NCBI GenBank assembly: GCA_963695985.1
Contig: CAVOIC010000007.1
Coordinates: 186,001-250,000 of the forward strand
From: DATBVX01 sp963695985
Lineage (GTDB): Bacteria > Pseudomonadota > Gammaproteobacteria > Steroidobacterales > Steroidobacteraceae
DNA: 64,000 nucleotides
Direction: 5' to 3'
The position numbers and the translations under genes are program-made. Below the pieces are notes generated by a model that saw only the letters and a list, made by a program, of their open reading frames with translations, made no database searches and was not told the origin of the DNA. Positions 44,853 through 55,685 of the stretch are shown one piece after another. Positions within the stretch are counted from its first letter, which is position 1, and each line of letters opens with the position of its first letter.

Positions 44853-45983
44853 ATGGCGAAACGCGATTACTACAAAGTGCTCGACGTGGCTCGCAACGCC
44901 ACCGAGGCCGATATCAAGAAGGCGTACCGACGGCTCGCGATGAAATTTCATCCCGACCGCAACCCGCACGACAACGAGGCCGAGGAGAAATTCAAGGAGG
45001 CCAAGGAGGCCTACGAAGTCCTGACCGACGCGCAGAAGCGCGCGGCCTACGACCAGTTCGGCCATGCCGGCGTCGATGCTGCCCGTGCGGGCGGGGGCGG
45101 CTTCAGTGCCGCCGATGCCTTCGGGGACATCTTTGGCGATGTGTTCGGCGACATCTTTGGTGGTAGCCGCCGCAGCCGTTCCCAGGTGTTTCGGGGTGCC
45201 GACCTGCGCTACGGCCTGGAACTCGACCTCGATCAGGCGGTGTTCGGCGACAGCGTCGACATCGATTTCCAGACGCTCGCAGAGTGCGAGACCTGCGGCG
45301 GCAGCGGCGCGGCCAAGGGCTCCAGTCCCGTAAGTTGTGAAACCTGCGGCGGGCAGGGGCACGTGCGCGTGAGCCAGGGCTTCTTCAGCGTCCAGCAGAC
45401 CTGTCCCCGCTGCAAGGGGCGCGGCCAGATCATTCAGAAGCCTTGTGATCATTGCCATGGGCAAGGCCGCATCCGCCGCCCGAAGACCCTCACGGTCAAG
45501 ATTCCGCCAGGCGTCGACAACGGCGATCGCATCCGGCTCGCCGGCGAAGGCGAGGCAGGCCGCAACGGCGGACCGAGCGGCGATCTCTACGTTGAGATCC
45601 AGGTGCGCGAGCACCCGATCTTCGAACGCGACGCAAGCCACCTGTCGTGCGAAGTGCCGATCAGCTTTGCCACGGCGGTACTCGGCGGCCAGGTCGAAGT
45701 GCCGACGCTCGATGGGCACGTGACCCTGAAGATCCCGCCGGAGACGCAGTCCGGACGGGTCTTTCGCCTGCGTGAGAAGGGAGTGCGCCCGGTGCGCGGT
45801 GGGCCAGTGGGCGACCTTTTCTGCCGTGTGGCGATCGAGACGCCGGTCAACCTTTCAGCAGAACAAAAAGAGCTCACCCGCAAACTGGATGAATCCCTGC
45901 GTCACGATCGTAAGCGTCACAATCCGCGCGAGCAGGGCTGGCTCGAAGGCGTGAAGAAGTTCTTCGAGAACATCGGTCGATGA
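44853..45983 (+). CDS. dnaJ: Chaperone DnaJ (Hsp40)
   Basis: Cochaperone that stimulates DnaK ATP hydrolysis, 376 residues. It has a J domain with HPD (KFHPDRNP near 33-35), a Gly/Phe-rich region (FSAADAFGDIFGDVFGDIFGG), four zinc-finger repeats (CETCGGSG, CETCGGQG, CPRCKGRG, CDHCHGQG) and C-terminal substrate domains (PPGVDNGDRIRLAGEGEAG). It overlaps dapB by 4 nt (GATGA), so the heat-shock and lysine genes are translationally linked at this point. Confidence 0.97.
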   Translation: MAKRDYYKVLDVARNATEADIKKAYRRLAMKFHPDRNPHDNEAEEKFKEAKEAYEVLTDAQKRAAYDQFGHAGVDAARAGGGGFSAADAFGDIFGDVFGDIFGGSRRSRSQVFRGADLRYGLELDLDQAVFGDSVDIDFQTLAECETCGGSGAAKGSSPVSCETCGGQGHVRVSQGFFSVQQTCPRCKGRGQIIQKPCDHCHGQGRIRRPKTLTVKIPPGVDNGDRIRLAGEGEAGRNGGPSGDLYVEIQVREHPIFERDASHLSCEVPISFATAVLGGQVEVPTLDGHVTLKIPPETQSGRVFRLREKGVRPVRGGPVGDLFCRVAIETPVNLSAEQKELTRKLDESLRHDRKRHNPREQGWLEGVKKFFENIGR

Positions 45984-46780
45984 CGATCAACATCGCGCTG
46001 TTCGGAGTCAGTGGCCGCATGGGCAAGGCGCTGCTGGCAGCGATGCGCGATCAGTCGGACCTGAAGCTGAGCGGCGCGCTCGCGTCGCCCTCCAGCAAGA
46101 CCCTGGGACGCGATGCCGGTGAGCTCGCGGGCGGATCTCGACTGGGGGTCACGATTACCGCGGATCGGACCGAGGCACTGGCCAATGCCCACGCGGTCAT
46201 CGACTTCACGCTGGCGAACTCGATTCCCGGAACGCTCCATGCGTGCGCCGCTCACGGTTGCGCGCTGGTGCTCGGCACTACGGGCCTGTCGCCTGCGAGC
46301 ATGGCACAGCTCCGCGAGTGCGCCGCGCAGATTCCCATCGTCTACTCGCCAAACATGAGTATCGGCGTGAACGTGATGATGGGGCTGGTGCAGACCGCGG
46401 CGCGTGCGTTAGGACTCGACTTCGACCTCGACATTCTGGACGTGCATCACCGCAGCAAGATCGACGCTCCATCGGGAACGGCGCTCAAGTTGGGCGAGAT
46501 TGCGGCCGCAGCGCGCGGCCAGGACTTCGCCCGAGCCGCGGTGCTTGAGCCGCGCGAGGACGCAAGAGGCCGCTCGCGCGGCGAAATCGTGTTCACCTCG
46601 GTGCGCGAGGGTGACCAGGTGGGCGAGCATCGAGTCACTTTTTCAGGCGCGGGGGAGTCATTGAGCCTGGCGCACCGCGCCAGCGATCGCACGATCTATG
46701 CGCGCGGGGCCCTGCTCGCAGTGCGCTGGCTGGTAGGAAAGCGTCCCGGTCTCTATTCAATGACTGAAATACTATTATAA
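45980..46780 (+). CDS. dapB: 4-hydroxy-tetrahydrodipicolinate reductase
   Basis: Second enzyme of the DAP/lysine pathway. The 266-residue protein has the NAD(P) motif ALFGVSGRMGKAL, the conserved DFTLANSIPG, the catalytic region LDVHHRSKIDAPSGTALKLG and the C-terminal HRVTFSGAGESLSLAHRASDR. The first codons overlap the dnaJ stop. The last codons run into an abrupt AT-rich tract. dapA lies far away at 5.2 kb. Confidence 0.96.
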   Translation: MTINIALFGVSGRMGKALLAAMRDQSDLKLSGALASPSSKTLGRDAGELAGGSRLGVTITADRTEALANAHAVIDFTLANSIPGTLHACAAHGCALVLGTTGLSPASMAQLRECAAQIPIVYSPNMSIGVNVMMGLVQTAARALGLDFDLDILDVHHRSKIDAPSGTALKLGEIAAAARGQDFARAAVLEPREDARGRSRGEIVFTSVREGDQVGEHRVTFSGAGESLSLAHRASDRTIYARGALLAVRWLVGKRPGLYSMTEILL

Positions 46781-46810
46781 AACAGTTAAATACGTTTATA
46801 TATTGATGAT
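46776..46810 (+). promoter_or_regulatory. AT-rich tract upstream of carAB, probable promoter
   Basis: About 35 nt of nearly pure A/T directly at and after the dapB stop, in an otherwise GC-rich genome. It contains a loose inverted repeat (TATAAAAC at 46776-46783, GTTTATA at 46794-46800) and TATATT as a possible -10. The tract is the natural place for the carAB promoter and for a regulator site. Exact elements cannot be assigned. Confidence 0.5.
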
Positions 46811-46923
46811 GATTCTAGGGTCATGTTCAGCACTGCCTCAGAGTACGGCGGGGCCGCGCTGCCGTGGACAGTGGAGGGTCGAGTTCGTAAAATTCGCGCC
46901 GTTGCCAATTAGGGTAGTCTGTC

Positions 46924-46963
46924 AAAGCGGGATGGAGTTCTGATGAAGAGCTCCTCCCGCTTT
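46924..46963 (+). promoter_or_regulatory. Leader hairpin upstream of carA
   Basis: AAAGCGGGA-T-GGAGTTC (46924-46940) pairs with GAGCTCC-TCCCGCTTT (46948-46963) over about 16 bp with one bulge and a G-U pair, around a 7-nt loop. The stem covers the GGAG ribosome site and first codons of a leader ORF. Only TTT closes the 3' side, so it is a weak terminator at best. Attenuation or translational control of carAB is an inference. Confidence 0.6.
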
Positions 46964-47017
46964 GTACATGCGCACCCCGGTTTCTGCGCCTGGCGGGCGA
47001 AGGGGACAACCGGTTGA
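46943..47017 (+). CDS. Candidate 24-residue leader peptide overlapping the carA start
   Basis: A short ORF starting ATG (MKSSSRFVHAH...) with GGAG 7 nt upstream. Its TGA (47015-47017) overlaps the carA TTG start (47014-47016) as TTGA. The position, ribosome site and stop-start overlap suggest it is translated and couples ribosomes into carA. The peptide has no obvious run of regulatory codons, though it includes three Arg codons and one Trp. Whether it is expressed is untested. Confidence 0.45.
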   Translation: MKSSSRFVHAHPGFCAWRAKGTTG

Positions 47018-48201
47018 CCGTTCCTGCTGTGCTGGCCTTGGAAGACGCAAGCGTCTTTCGGGGCGTTTCGATCGGCGCCAAGGGAAATACCACCGGCGAA
47101 GTTGTCTTTAATACTGCGATCACCGGCTATCAGGAGATTCTGACCGACCCCTCGTATTGCCGCCAGATCGTCACTCTCACACACCCCCACATCGGCAACA
47201 CGGGGACCAATCCGGAAGATCTCGAGTCCGCGGCCATCTACGCCGCGGGTCTTGTAGTGCGGGACCTGCCGCTGCTCGCCAGCAACTGGCGCTCGGCTGA
47301 ACCGCTTGCGAGTTTTCTCCAGCGCGGCAAGGTCGTTGCGATTGCGGAGATCGATACCCGCAGGCTCACCCGCATCCTGCGCGACAAGGGCGCGCAGGCG
47401 GGCTGCATCATGACCGGCGATGTGATCGATGAGACCGCCGCGGTGCGCGCGGCACGCAAGTTTCCCGGGCTGAAGGGCATGGACCTCGCCAAGACGGTGA
47501 GCTCCCGCCGCCAGTACCAGTGGAACGAGGGCAGTATCTGGCGTGCCGCCCGACGCGATCTGCCCCGACCTGCGGCGCGTCTGCACGTCGTGACTTACGA
47601 CTTCGGTGTGAAGCGCAACATCCTGCGCCTGCTCGCGGACCATGGCTGCCGCATGACGGTCGTGCCAGCGACGACGACGGCCGAGCAGGCGCTGGCGCTC
47701 AACCCGGACGGGATTCTCCTCTCCAACGGACCGGGTGATCCGGAACCCTGCGACTACGCGATACGTGCTATCCAGGAGTTCCTTGAAGCCGAGATGCCCG
47801 TGTTCGGGATCTGCCTCGGCCACCAGCTGTTGGGTCTTGCCAGCGGTGCACGCACCATCAAGATGAAATTCGGTCATCACGGGGCAAATCACCCGGTGCA
47901 GGATCTCGCCACGGGAAGAGTTTTCATCACCAGCCAGAACCATGGCTTTGCCGTGGACGAAAGCACACTGCCCGCGAGCGTTAAGGCGACGCACCGCTCG
48001 CTCTTCGATGGGTCACTGCAGGGCCTGGAGCGGGTCGACCGCCCGGCCTTCAGTTTCCAGGGACACCCCGAGGCGAGCCCGGGTCCACATGACATGCAGC
48101 CGCTCTTCGAGCACTTCGTTCATCTCATGGTCAAACGGCTGCAGAACATCCAGCGCGCACACAAGGGCCAGCGCGGCAAGCGCCGGGCCGCCGAGCGCTA
48201 G
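47014..48201 (+). CDS. carA: Carbamoyl-phosphate synthase small (glutaminase) subunit
   Basis: Hydrolyses glutamine and passes ammonia to CarB for carbamoyl phosphate, feeding pyrimidine and arginine synthesis. The 395-residue protein has the N-terminal CPSase domain (VFNTAITGYQEILTDPSYC) and a class I glutaminase with nucleophile Cys in FGICLGHQLLGL and catalytic His-Pro-Glu in FQGHPEASPGPHD. The start is TTG 47014, with AGGGGA upstream, overlapping a leader ORF stop. There is no in-frame ATG or GTG that keeps the conserved N-terminus. carB follows after 94 nt. Confidence 0.95.
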   Translation: MTVPAVLALEDASVFRGVSIGAKGNTTGEVVFNTAITGYQEILTDPSYCRQIVTLTHPHIGNTGTNPEDLESAAIYAAGLVVRDLPLLASNWRSAEPLASFLQRGKVVAIAEIDTRRLTRILRDKGAQAGCIMTGDVIDETAAVRAARKFPGLKGMDLAKTVSSRRQYQWNEGSIWRAARRDLPRPAARLHVVTYDFGVKRNILRLLADHGCRMTVVPATTTAEQALALNPDGILLSNGPGDPEPCDYAIRAIQEFLEAEMPVFGICLGHQLLGLASGARTIKMKFGHHGANHPVQDLATGRVFITSQNHGFAVDESTLPASVKATHRSLFDGSLQGLERVDRPAFSFQGHPEASPGPHDMQPLFEHFVHLMVKRLQNIQRAHKGQRGKRRAAER

Positions 48202-48295
48202 GAGCGAACGTTGGAGGCGAGCGCGAACCTTCACCCGATGAAGGCGCACTGCTTGTGTCCCGCGACGCGCGCGACGCTCATTATCACGAGACGCC

Positions 48296-51516
<3,221 letters not shown>

Positions 51517-51520
<4 letters not shown>

Positions 51521-51993
51521 AACGCGCTCCCATCACACTGCAGGGAGCCGAGAAGTTGCGCATTGAGCTCAGGCGGCTCAAGAGCGAGGACCGGCCGAAC
51601 ATCATCAAGGCGATCGCCGAGGCGCGTTCCCACGGCGACCTGAGTGAGAACGCCGAATATCACGCCGCACGCGAACAGCAGAGTTTCATCGAGGGGCGCA
51701 TCAAGGAAATCGAGACGCGGCTCGCCAACGCGGAGATCATCGATGTGACGCGGCTGCCACCCAACCGACGCGTAGTGTTCGGCGCGACCGTCGACCTTGA
51801 AGACCACGAGGACGGTGGGCGCATCGCCTACCAGATCGTCGGCGAGGACGAGGCGGACATCCGTCGCGGCCTGATCTCGGTGAGCTCACCCATTGCACGC
51901 GCGCTCGTGGGCAAGAGCCAGGGCGACGTGGTCGAGGTCCTTGCGCCGGCGGGCCCGCGCGCCTACGAGATCATCGGCGTCAGATATGAGTAG
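51517..51993 (+). CDS. greA: Transcription elongation factor GreA
   Basis: Rescues backtracked RNA polymerase by stimulating transcript cleavage. The 158-residue protein has an N-terminal coiled coil with the acidic tip DLSENAEYHAAREQQ (catalytic Asp/Glu near 41-44) and a C-terminal FKBP-like domain ending GVRYE. The GTG start overlaps the carB stop, as in many gammaproteobacteria where greA follows carAB. Confidence 0.96.
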
Positions 51994-52020
51994 CTGCGGG
52001 CGCCCGCCCGCCGCCGCGTC

Positions 52021-52644
52021 ATGAAACGCAGCAAGAGCAGCAGTCGCTGGCTGCAGGAACACGCGAGCGATCCTTACGTAAAGCGTGCGCACCGCGAGGG
52101 CTGGCGCTCGCGTGCCGCTTTCAAGCTGGAACAGATCCAGCGCGCCGAGAAGCTGATCCGTCCCGGGATGCTCATCGTCGACCTGGGCGCGGCGCCCGGC
52201 GGCTGGAGTCAGTTCGCAGTGCGCGCGCTGCAAGGGCGCGGCGAGGTCTTTGCGCTCGACGTGCTCGCAATGCCGCACGTTCCGGGCGTCACCCTCATCG
52301 AAGGCGACTTCCAGGATCAGGCCGCCGTGGACCGGCTGCTGGCGGCGCTCGGCGGGCACAAGGTCGACCTTGTAATGTCGGACATGGCCCCCAACATGAC
52401 CGGCATCGATGCTGTCGACCAGCCGCGCGCCATGAATCTTGCCGAGCTCGCGCTCGATTTCTCGACCCGGGTGCTGAAGCCGGGCGGTGACCTGCTGTTG
52501 AAGGTGTTCCAGGGCGCCGGGTTCCAGGAGCTGGTGCAGGCCGCGCGCCGGCAATTCACGACGGTGAAGCTGCGCAAACCTGATGCATCACGTGCGCGCA
52601 GCGCCGAGATGTACCTGCTGGCGAGGAGCCTGCGGATGGTGTAG
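52021..52644 (+). CDS. rlmE: 23S rRNA 2'-O-methyltransferase RlmE
   Basis: SAM-dependent methyltransferase (FtsJ/RrmJ) for U2552 of 23S rRNA, induced by heat in E. coli. The 207-residue protein has motif I VDLGAAPGGWSQFA near 55-68 and the K-D-K-E catalytic residues in RSRAAFKLEQIQ, MSDMAPNMTGID, LLLKVFQG and ARSAEMYLLAR. ftsH follows after 84 nt in the standard rlmE-ftsH order. Confidence 0.96.
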   Translation: MKRSKSSSRWLQEHASDPYVKRAHREGWRSRAAFKLEQIQRAEKLIRPGMLIVDLGAAPGGWSQFAVRALQGRGEVFALDVLAMPHVPGVTLIEGDFQDQAAVDRLLAALGGHKVDLVMSDMAPNMTGIDAVDQPRAMNLAELALDFSTRVLKPGGDLLLKVFQGAGFQELVQAARRQFTTVKLRKPDASRARSAEMYLLARSLRMV

Positions 52645-52728
52645 GTTCATCGAACGCCCGCCGAATCCTTTGGTCGAACTGTTGCGAATATGCCAGTGCT
52701 TCCCGCCGCTACTGTCGAGGACTGACAC

Positions 52729-54636
52729 TTGAACGACTTGACGAAGAACATTCTCCTCTGGGTCATCATCGCTGTTGTGTTGCTGACAGTGTTCAGCAAT
52801 TTCAGCCCCCGCTCCGGTGAGAGCCGCGAGATGACCTATTCGGCTTTCTTGCAGGAGGTCGAGAACAGGAACGTCGACAAAGCGGTGATCAAGGGCGAGA
52901 TCATCGAAGGGACGATGCGCGACGGAACCCAGTTCCGCGTCTACAGTCCCGAGACGGACAACACCGCGCTCATCGGGCAGCTCAAGCGCGCCGGCGTCAA
53001 CTTCAAGGGCGCACCTCCCGACAAGCCCAACTTCCTGTTGCAGTTGTTCCTGTCCTCCTTCCCGGTGTTGCTGCTCGTGGCGATATTCATCTACTTCATG
53101 CGCCAGATGCAGGGCGCGGCGGGCGGCCGCGGCGCCATGTCCTTCGGCAAGAGCCGGGCACGCCTGCTCGGCGAGGACCAGGTGTCGGTGACCTTTGCCG
53201 ACGTCGCGGGTGTGGACGAGGCGAAGGAAGAGGTGGTCGAGATCGTCGACTTCCTGAAGGACCCGGGCAAGTTCCAGAAGCTCGGCGGCAAGATTCCCAA
53301 GGGTGTGCTCATGGTCGGCGCACCGGGTACCGGCAAGACACTGCTGGCTCGCGCCATCGCGGGCGAAGCCAAGGTGCCGTTCTTCACGATTTCGGGCTCC
53401 GACTTCGTCGAGATGTTCGTGGGTGTCGGAGCCTCGCGCGTGCGCGATATGTTCGAGCAGGCGAAGAAACACGCGCCGTGCATCATCTTCATCGATGAAA
53501 TCGATGCCGTTGGGCGGCACCGCGGCGCCGGCCTGGGCGGCGGCCACGACGAGCGCGAGCAGACGCTGAATCAGCTGCTGGTCGAGATGGACGGCTTCGA
53601 GGGTAACGAGGGCATCATCGTCATCGCCGCCACGAACCGGCCCGACGTGCTCGATCCGGCGCTCCTGCGCCCGGGACGCTTCGACCGCCAGGTAGTGGTG
53701 CCGTTGCCGGACGTGCGTGGTCGCGAGCAGATCCTCAAGGTACACATGCGGCGCGTGCCGCTGTCCGACGACGTTCGTCCTTCGGTGATCGCGCGCGGTA
53801 CGCCCGGGTTCTCCGGGGCGGACCTTGCCAACCTGGTGAACGAAGCCGCGCTCTTCGCCGCGCGTGCCAATCGCCGCCTGGTGACGATGGAGGAGTTCGA
53901 GCGCGCGAAGGACAAGATCATGATGGGCGCGGAACGGCGCTCGATGGTCATGAGCGAGGAAGAAAAGCGCATGACCGCCTACCACGAAGCCGGTCACGCC
54001 ATCGTGGGGTTGAGCGTTCCGGAGCACGATCCGGTGTACAAGGTCACGATCATTCCGCGCGGCCGCGCGCTCGGTGTGACGATGTTCCTCCCGGAAGGCG
54101 ATCGCTACAGCACCAGCAAGCGCCGGATCGAGAGCCGCATCGCAACCCTGTTCGGCGGCCGCATCGCTGAGGAGCTGATCTTTGGCGCGGAGGCCGTGAC
54201 CACGGGTGCAGCGAACGACATCGAGCGTGCGACGGAACTTGCGCGCAACATGGTCACGAAATGGGGCCTGTCCGATCGGCTGGGGCCGCTGACTTATTCG
54301 GAAGAGAGCGGTGAAGTATTCCTCGGGCGCAGCGTGACCCAGCACAAGCAGGTGTCGGACGTCACGGCGCACGCGATCGATGAGGAAGTGCGGCGGGTGA
54401 TCGATGACAACTTCCAGCGCGCCAAGGCGATCCTGACGTCGAATCTCGACAGGCTGCACTCGATGGCGGACGCGCTGATCAAGTACGAGACGGTCGACGA
54501 AGAGCAGCTCAAGGACATCATGGCCGGCCGCACGCCGAAACCGCCTAAGGACTGGGACGATTCGACGCCGGTGCCGACGAGCAAGCCGCAGGACAAGCCC
54601 GCGCCGGCCATTGGCCCTGCAGCCGGGCAACACTGA
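52729..54636 (+). CDS. ftsH: ATP-dependent zinc metalloprotease FtsH
   Basis: Membrane-anchored AAA+ protease that degrades, among others, sigma-32 and LpxC. The 635-residue protein has two membrane helices (about 7-26 and 103-122) around a small periplasmic domain, Walker A GAPGTGKTLLARAI near 205, the SRH region, and the zinc motif HEAGH near 424-428 with a downstream Asp. The start is TTG 52729 with GAGGA 8 nt upstream; the conserved LNDLTKNILLWVIIAV opens directly there. A palindromic element follows its stop. Confidence 0.97.
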   Translation: MNDLTKNILLWVIIAVVLLTVFSNFSPRSGESREMTYSAFLQEVENRNVDKAVIKGEIIEGTMRDGTQFRVYSPETDNTALIGQLKRAGVNFKGAPPDKPNFLLQLFLSSFPVLLLVAIFIYFMRQMQGAAGGRGAMSFGKSRARLLGEDQVSVTFADVAGVDEAKEEVVEIVDFLKDPGKFQKLGGKIPKGVLMVGAPGTGKTLLARAIAGEAKVPFFTISGSDFVEMFVGVGASRVRDMFEQAKKHAPCIIFIDEIDAVGRHRGAGLGGGHDEREQTLNQLLVEMDGFEGNEGIIVIAATNRPDVLDPALLRPGRFDRQVVVPLPDVRGREQILKVHMRRVPLSDDVRPSVIARGTPGFSGADLANLVNEAALFAARANRRLVTMEEFERAKDKIMMGAERRSMVMSEEEKRMTAYHEAGHAIVGLSVPEHDPVYKVTIIPRGRALGVTMFLPEGDRYSTSKRRIESRIATLFGGRIAEELIFGAEAVTTGAANDIERATELARNMVTKWGLSDRLGPLTYSEESGEVFLGRSVTQHKQVSDVTAHAIDEEVRRVIDDNFQRAKAILTSNLDRLHSMADALIKYETVDEEQLKDIMAGRTPKPPKDWDDSTPVPTSKPQDKPAPAIGPAAGQH

Positions 54637-54645
54637 ATCCGGACG

Positions 54646-54812
54646 GTTGGGGTGGTCGGCGTGTCTTGGCGGTGGCTCCCAGCGCCCCGACACGAATGAA
54701 ACGTCATGCACGTCTTATTGACCGCTTTCGCGCTGCACGTTCCCGCGTCGCTGACGTAATCAAGCAGGACGGGGCACCGAGAGCCACGGCCAAGACACGC
54801 CGACCACTCAAC
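54646..54812 (+). repeat. Structured palindromic element, core orientation plus (element B)
   Basis: Noncoding 167-nt element between ftsH and folP. Outer arms 54651-54689 and 54770-54808 match over 39 nt with 5 differences, and GTTG (54646-54649) / CAAC (54809-54812) extends the stem. The 90-nt core (54685-54774) has CCCCGACACGA at 54685-54695, CTTTCGCGCT at 54725-54734 and AATCAAGCAGGACGGGG at 54758-54774. Inside, AATGAAACGT (54695-54704) can pair with ACGTCTTATT (54710-54719). The same three blocks at the same spacing occur in element D near 63.4 kb, and two of them in element C. No ORF, transposase or clear target duplication is present. Confidence 0.9.
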
Positions 54813-54851
54813 GCGTGGCACGCGCACGCTGCCTGCCCTGACTGAGTTCTT

Positions 54852-55685
54852 ATGCGCCTGGTCTGCGGTGACAAGACCCTCGATCTGAGCCGTCCGTGCG
54901 TGATGGGCGTGCTCAACGTCACGCCCGATTCGTTCTCCGATGGCGGGCGCTTCCAGGACATTGGCCAGGCGCTGGCGCACGCCCATCGCATGATCGATGA
55001 GGGCGCCGCCATCATCGACATCGGCGGAGAATCCACGCGGCCTGGCTCGAATCCCGTCGACGCCGACGAAGAGCTGCGGCGCGTGCTGCCGCTGGTGCGC
55101 GCCCTGGCGCGCAAAGCCGGCGTGCCGGTCTCGGTCGACACCACCAAACCCCAGGTGATGCGAGCGGCGATCGACGCGGGTGCGGGGATGATCAACGACG
55201 TGCTCGCCTTGCGCACGCCAGGCGCCCTGGAGACTGTGGCGGCTTCGCATGCGGCCGCCTGCTTGATGCACATGCAGGGTGAGCCGCGCACTATGCAGTT
55301 GGAGCCCAGCTATCAGGACGTGGTGGCAGAAGTGCGCGAGTTCCTGCGCCAGCGCCTGGACGCGTGCCTGGGGGCCGGAATCGCACGCGAGCGCCTCGTT
55401 GCCGATCCCGGATTCGGCTTCGGCAAGACGGTGTCCCACAACCTCAAGCTGCTGTCGAATCTTGACCGACTTCTCGATCTCGGCGTTCCGCTGATGGCAG
55501 GGCTGTCACGCAAGTCGATGATAGGCACAATTACGGGGCGGCCGGTGGAACAGCGGCTGCATGGCAGCATTGCCCTGGCCACCATTGCAATCCTCAAGGG
55601 CGCGCGCATCATCCGCGCGCATGACGTGGCACCGGCGGTGGATGCGGTGAAGATTGCCACCGCTGTGCTCGGGGGAGGAGCTTAG
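54852..55685 (+). CDS. folP: Dihydropteroate synthase
   Basis: Joins p-aminobenzoate to dihydropterin pyrophosphate in folate synthesis; the sulfonamide target. The 277-residue TIM barrel has PCVMGVLNVTPDSFSDGGRF near the N-terminus, IIDIGGESTRPGS, and the C-terminal SRKSMIGTITGR. Its last base is shared with the first base of the glmM GTG start (TAGTG). folP-glmM is the standard order. A palindromic element lies upstream, in the gap after ftsH. Confidence 0.96.
   Translation: MRLVCGDKTLDLSRPCVMGVLNVTPDSFSDGGRFQDIGQALAHAHRMIDEGAAIIDIGGESTRPGSNPVDADEELRRVLPLVRALARKAGVPVSVDTTKPQVMRAAIDAGAGMINDVLALRTPGALETVAASHAAACLMHMQGEPRTMQLEPSYQDVVAEVREFLRQRLDACLGAGIARERLVADPGFGFGKTVSHNLKLLSNLDRLLDLGVPLMAGLSRKSMIGTITGRPVEQRLHGSIALATIAILKGARIIRAHDVAPAVDAVKIATAVLGGGA

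Noticed and set aside
48212..48250. CCTTCA/TGAAGG hairpin between carA and carB as a regulatory element
   Set aside because: Only 6 bp with a short loop, not beyond chance in a GC-rich gap; no further support.
54646..54812. Simple rho-independent terminator of ftsH
   Set aside because: The stem is far too long, has no U-tract on either side, and shares core blocks with copies inside the nuo operon, where termination would be lethal to expression.
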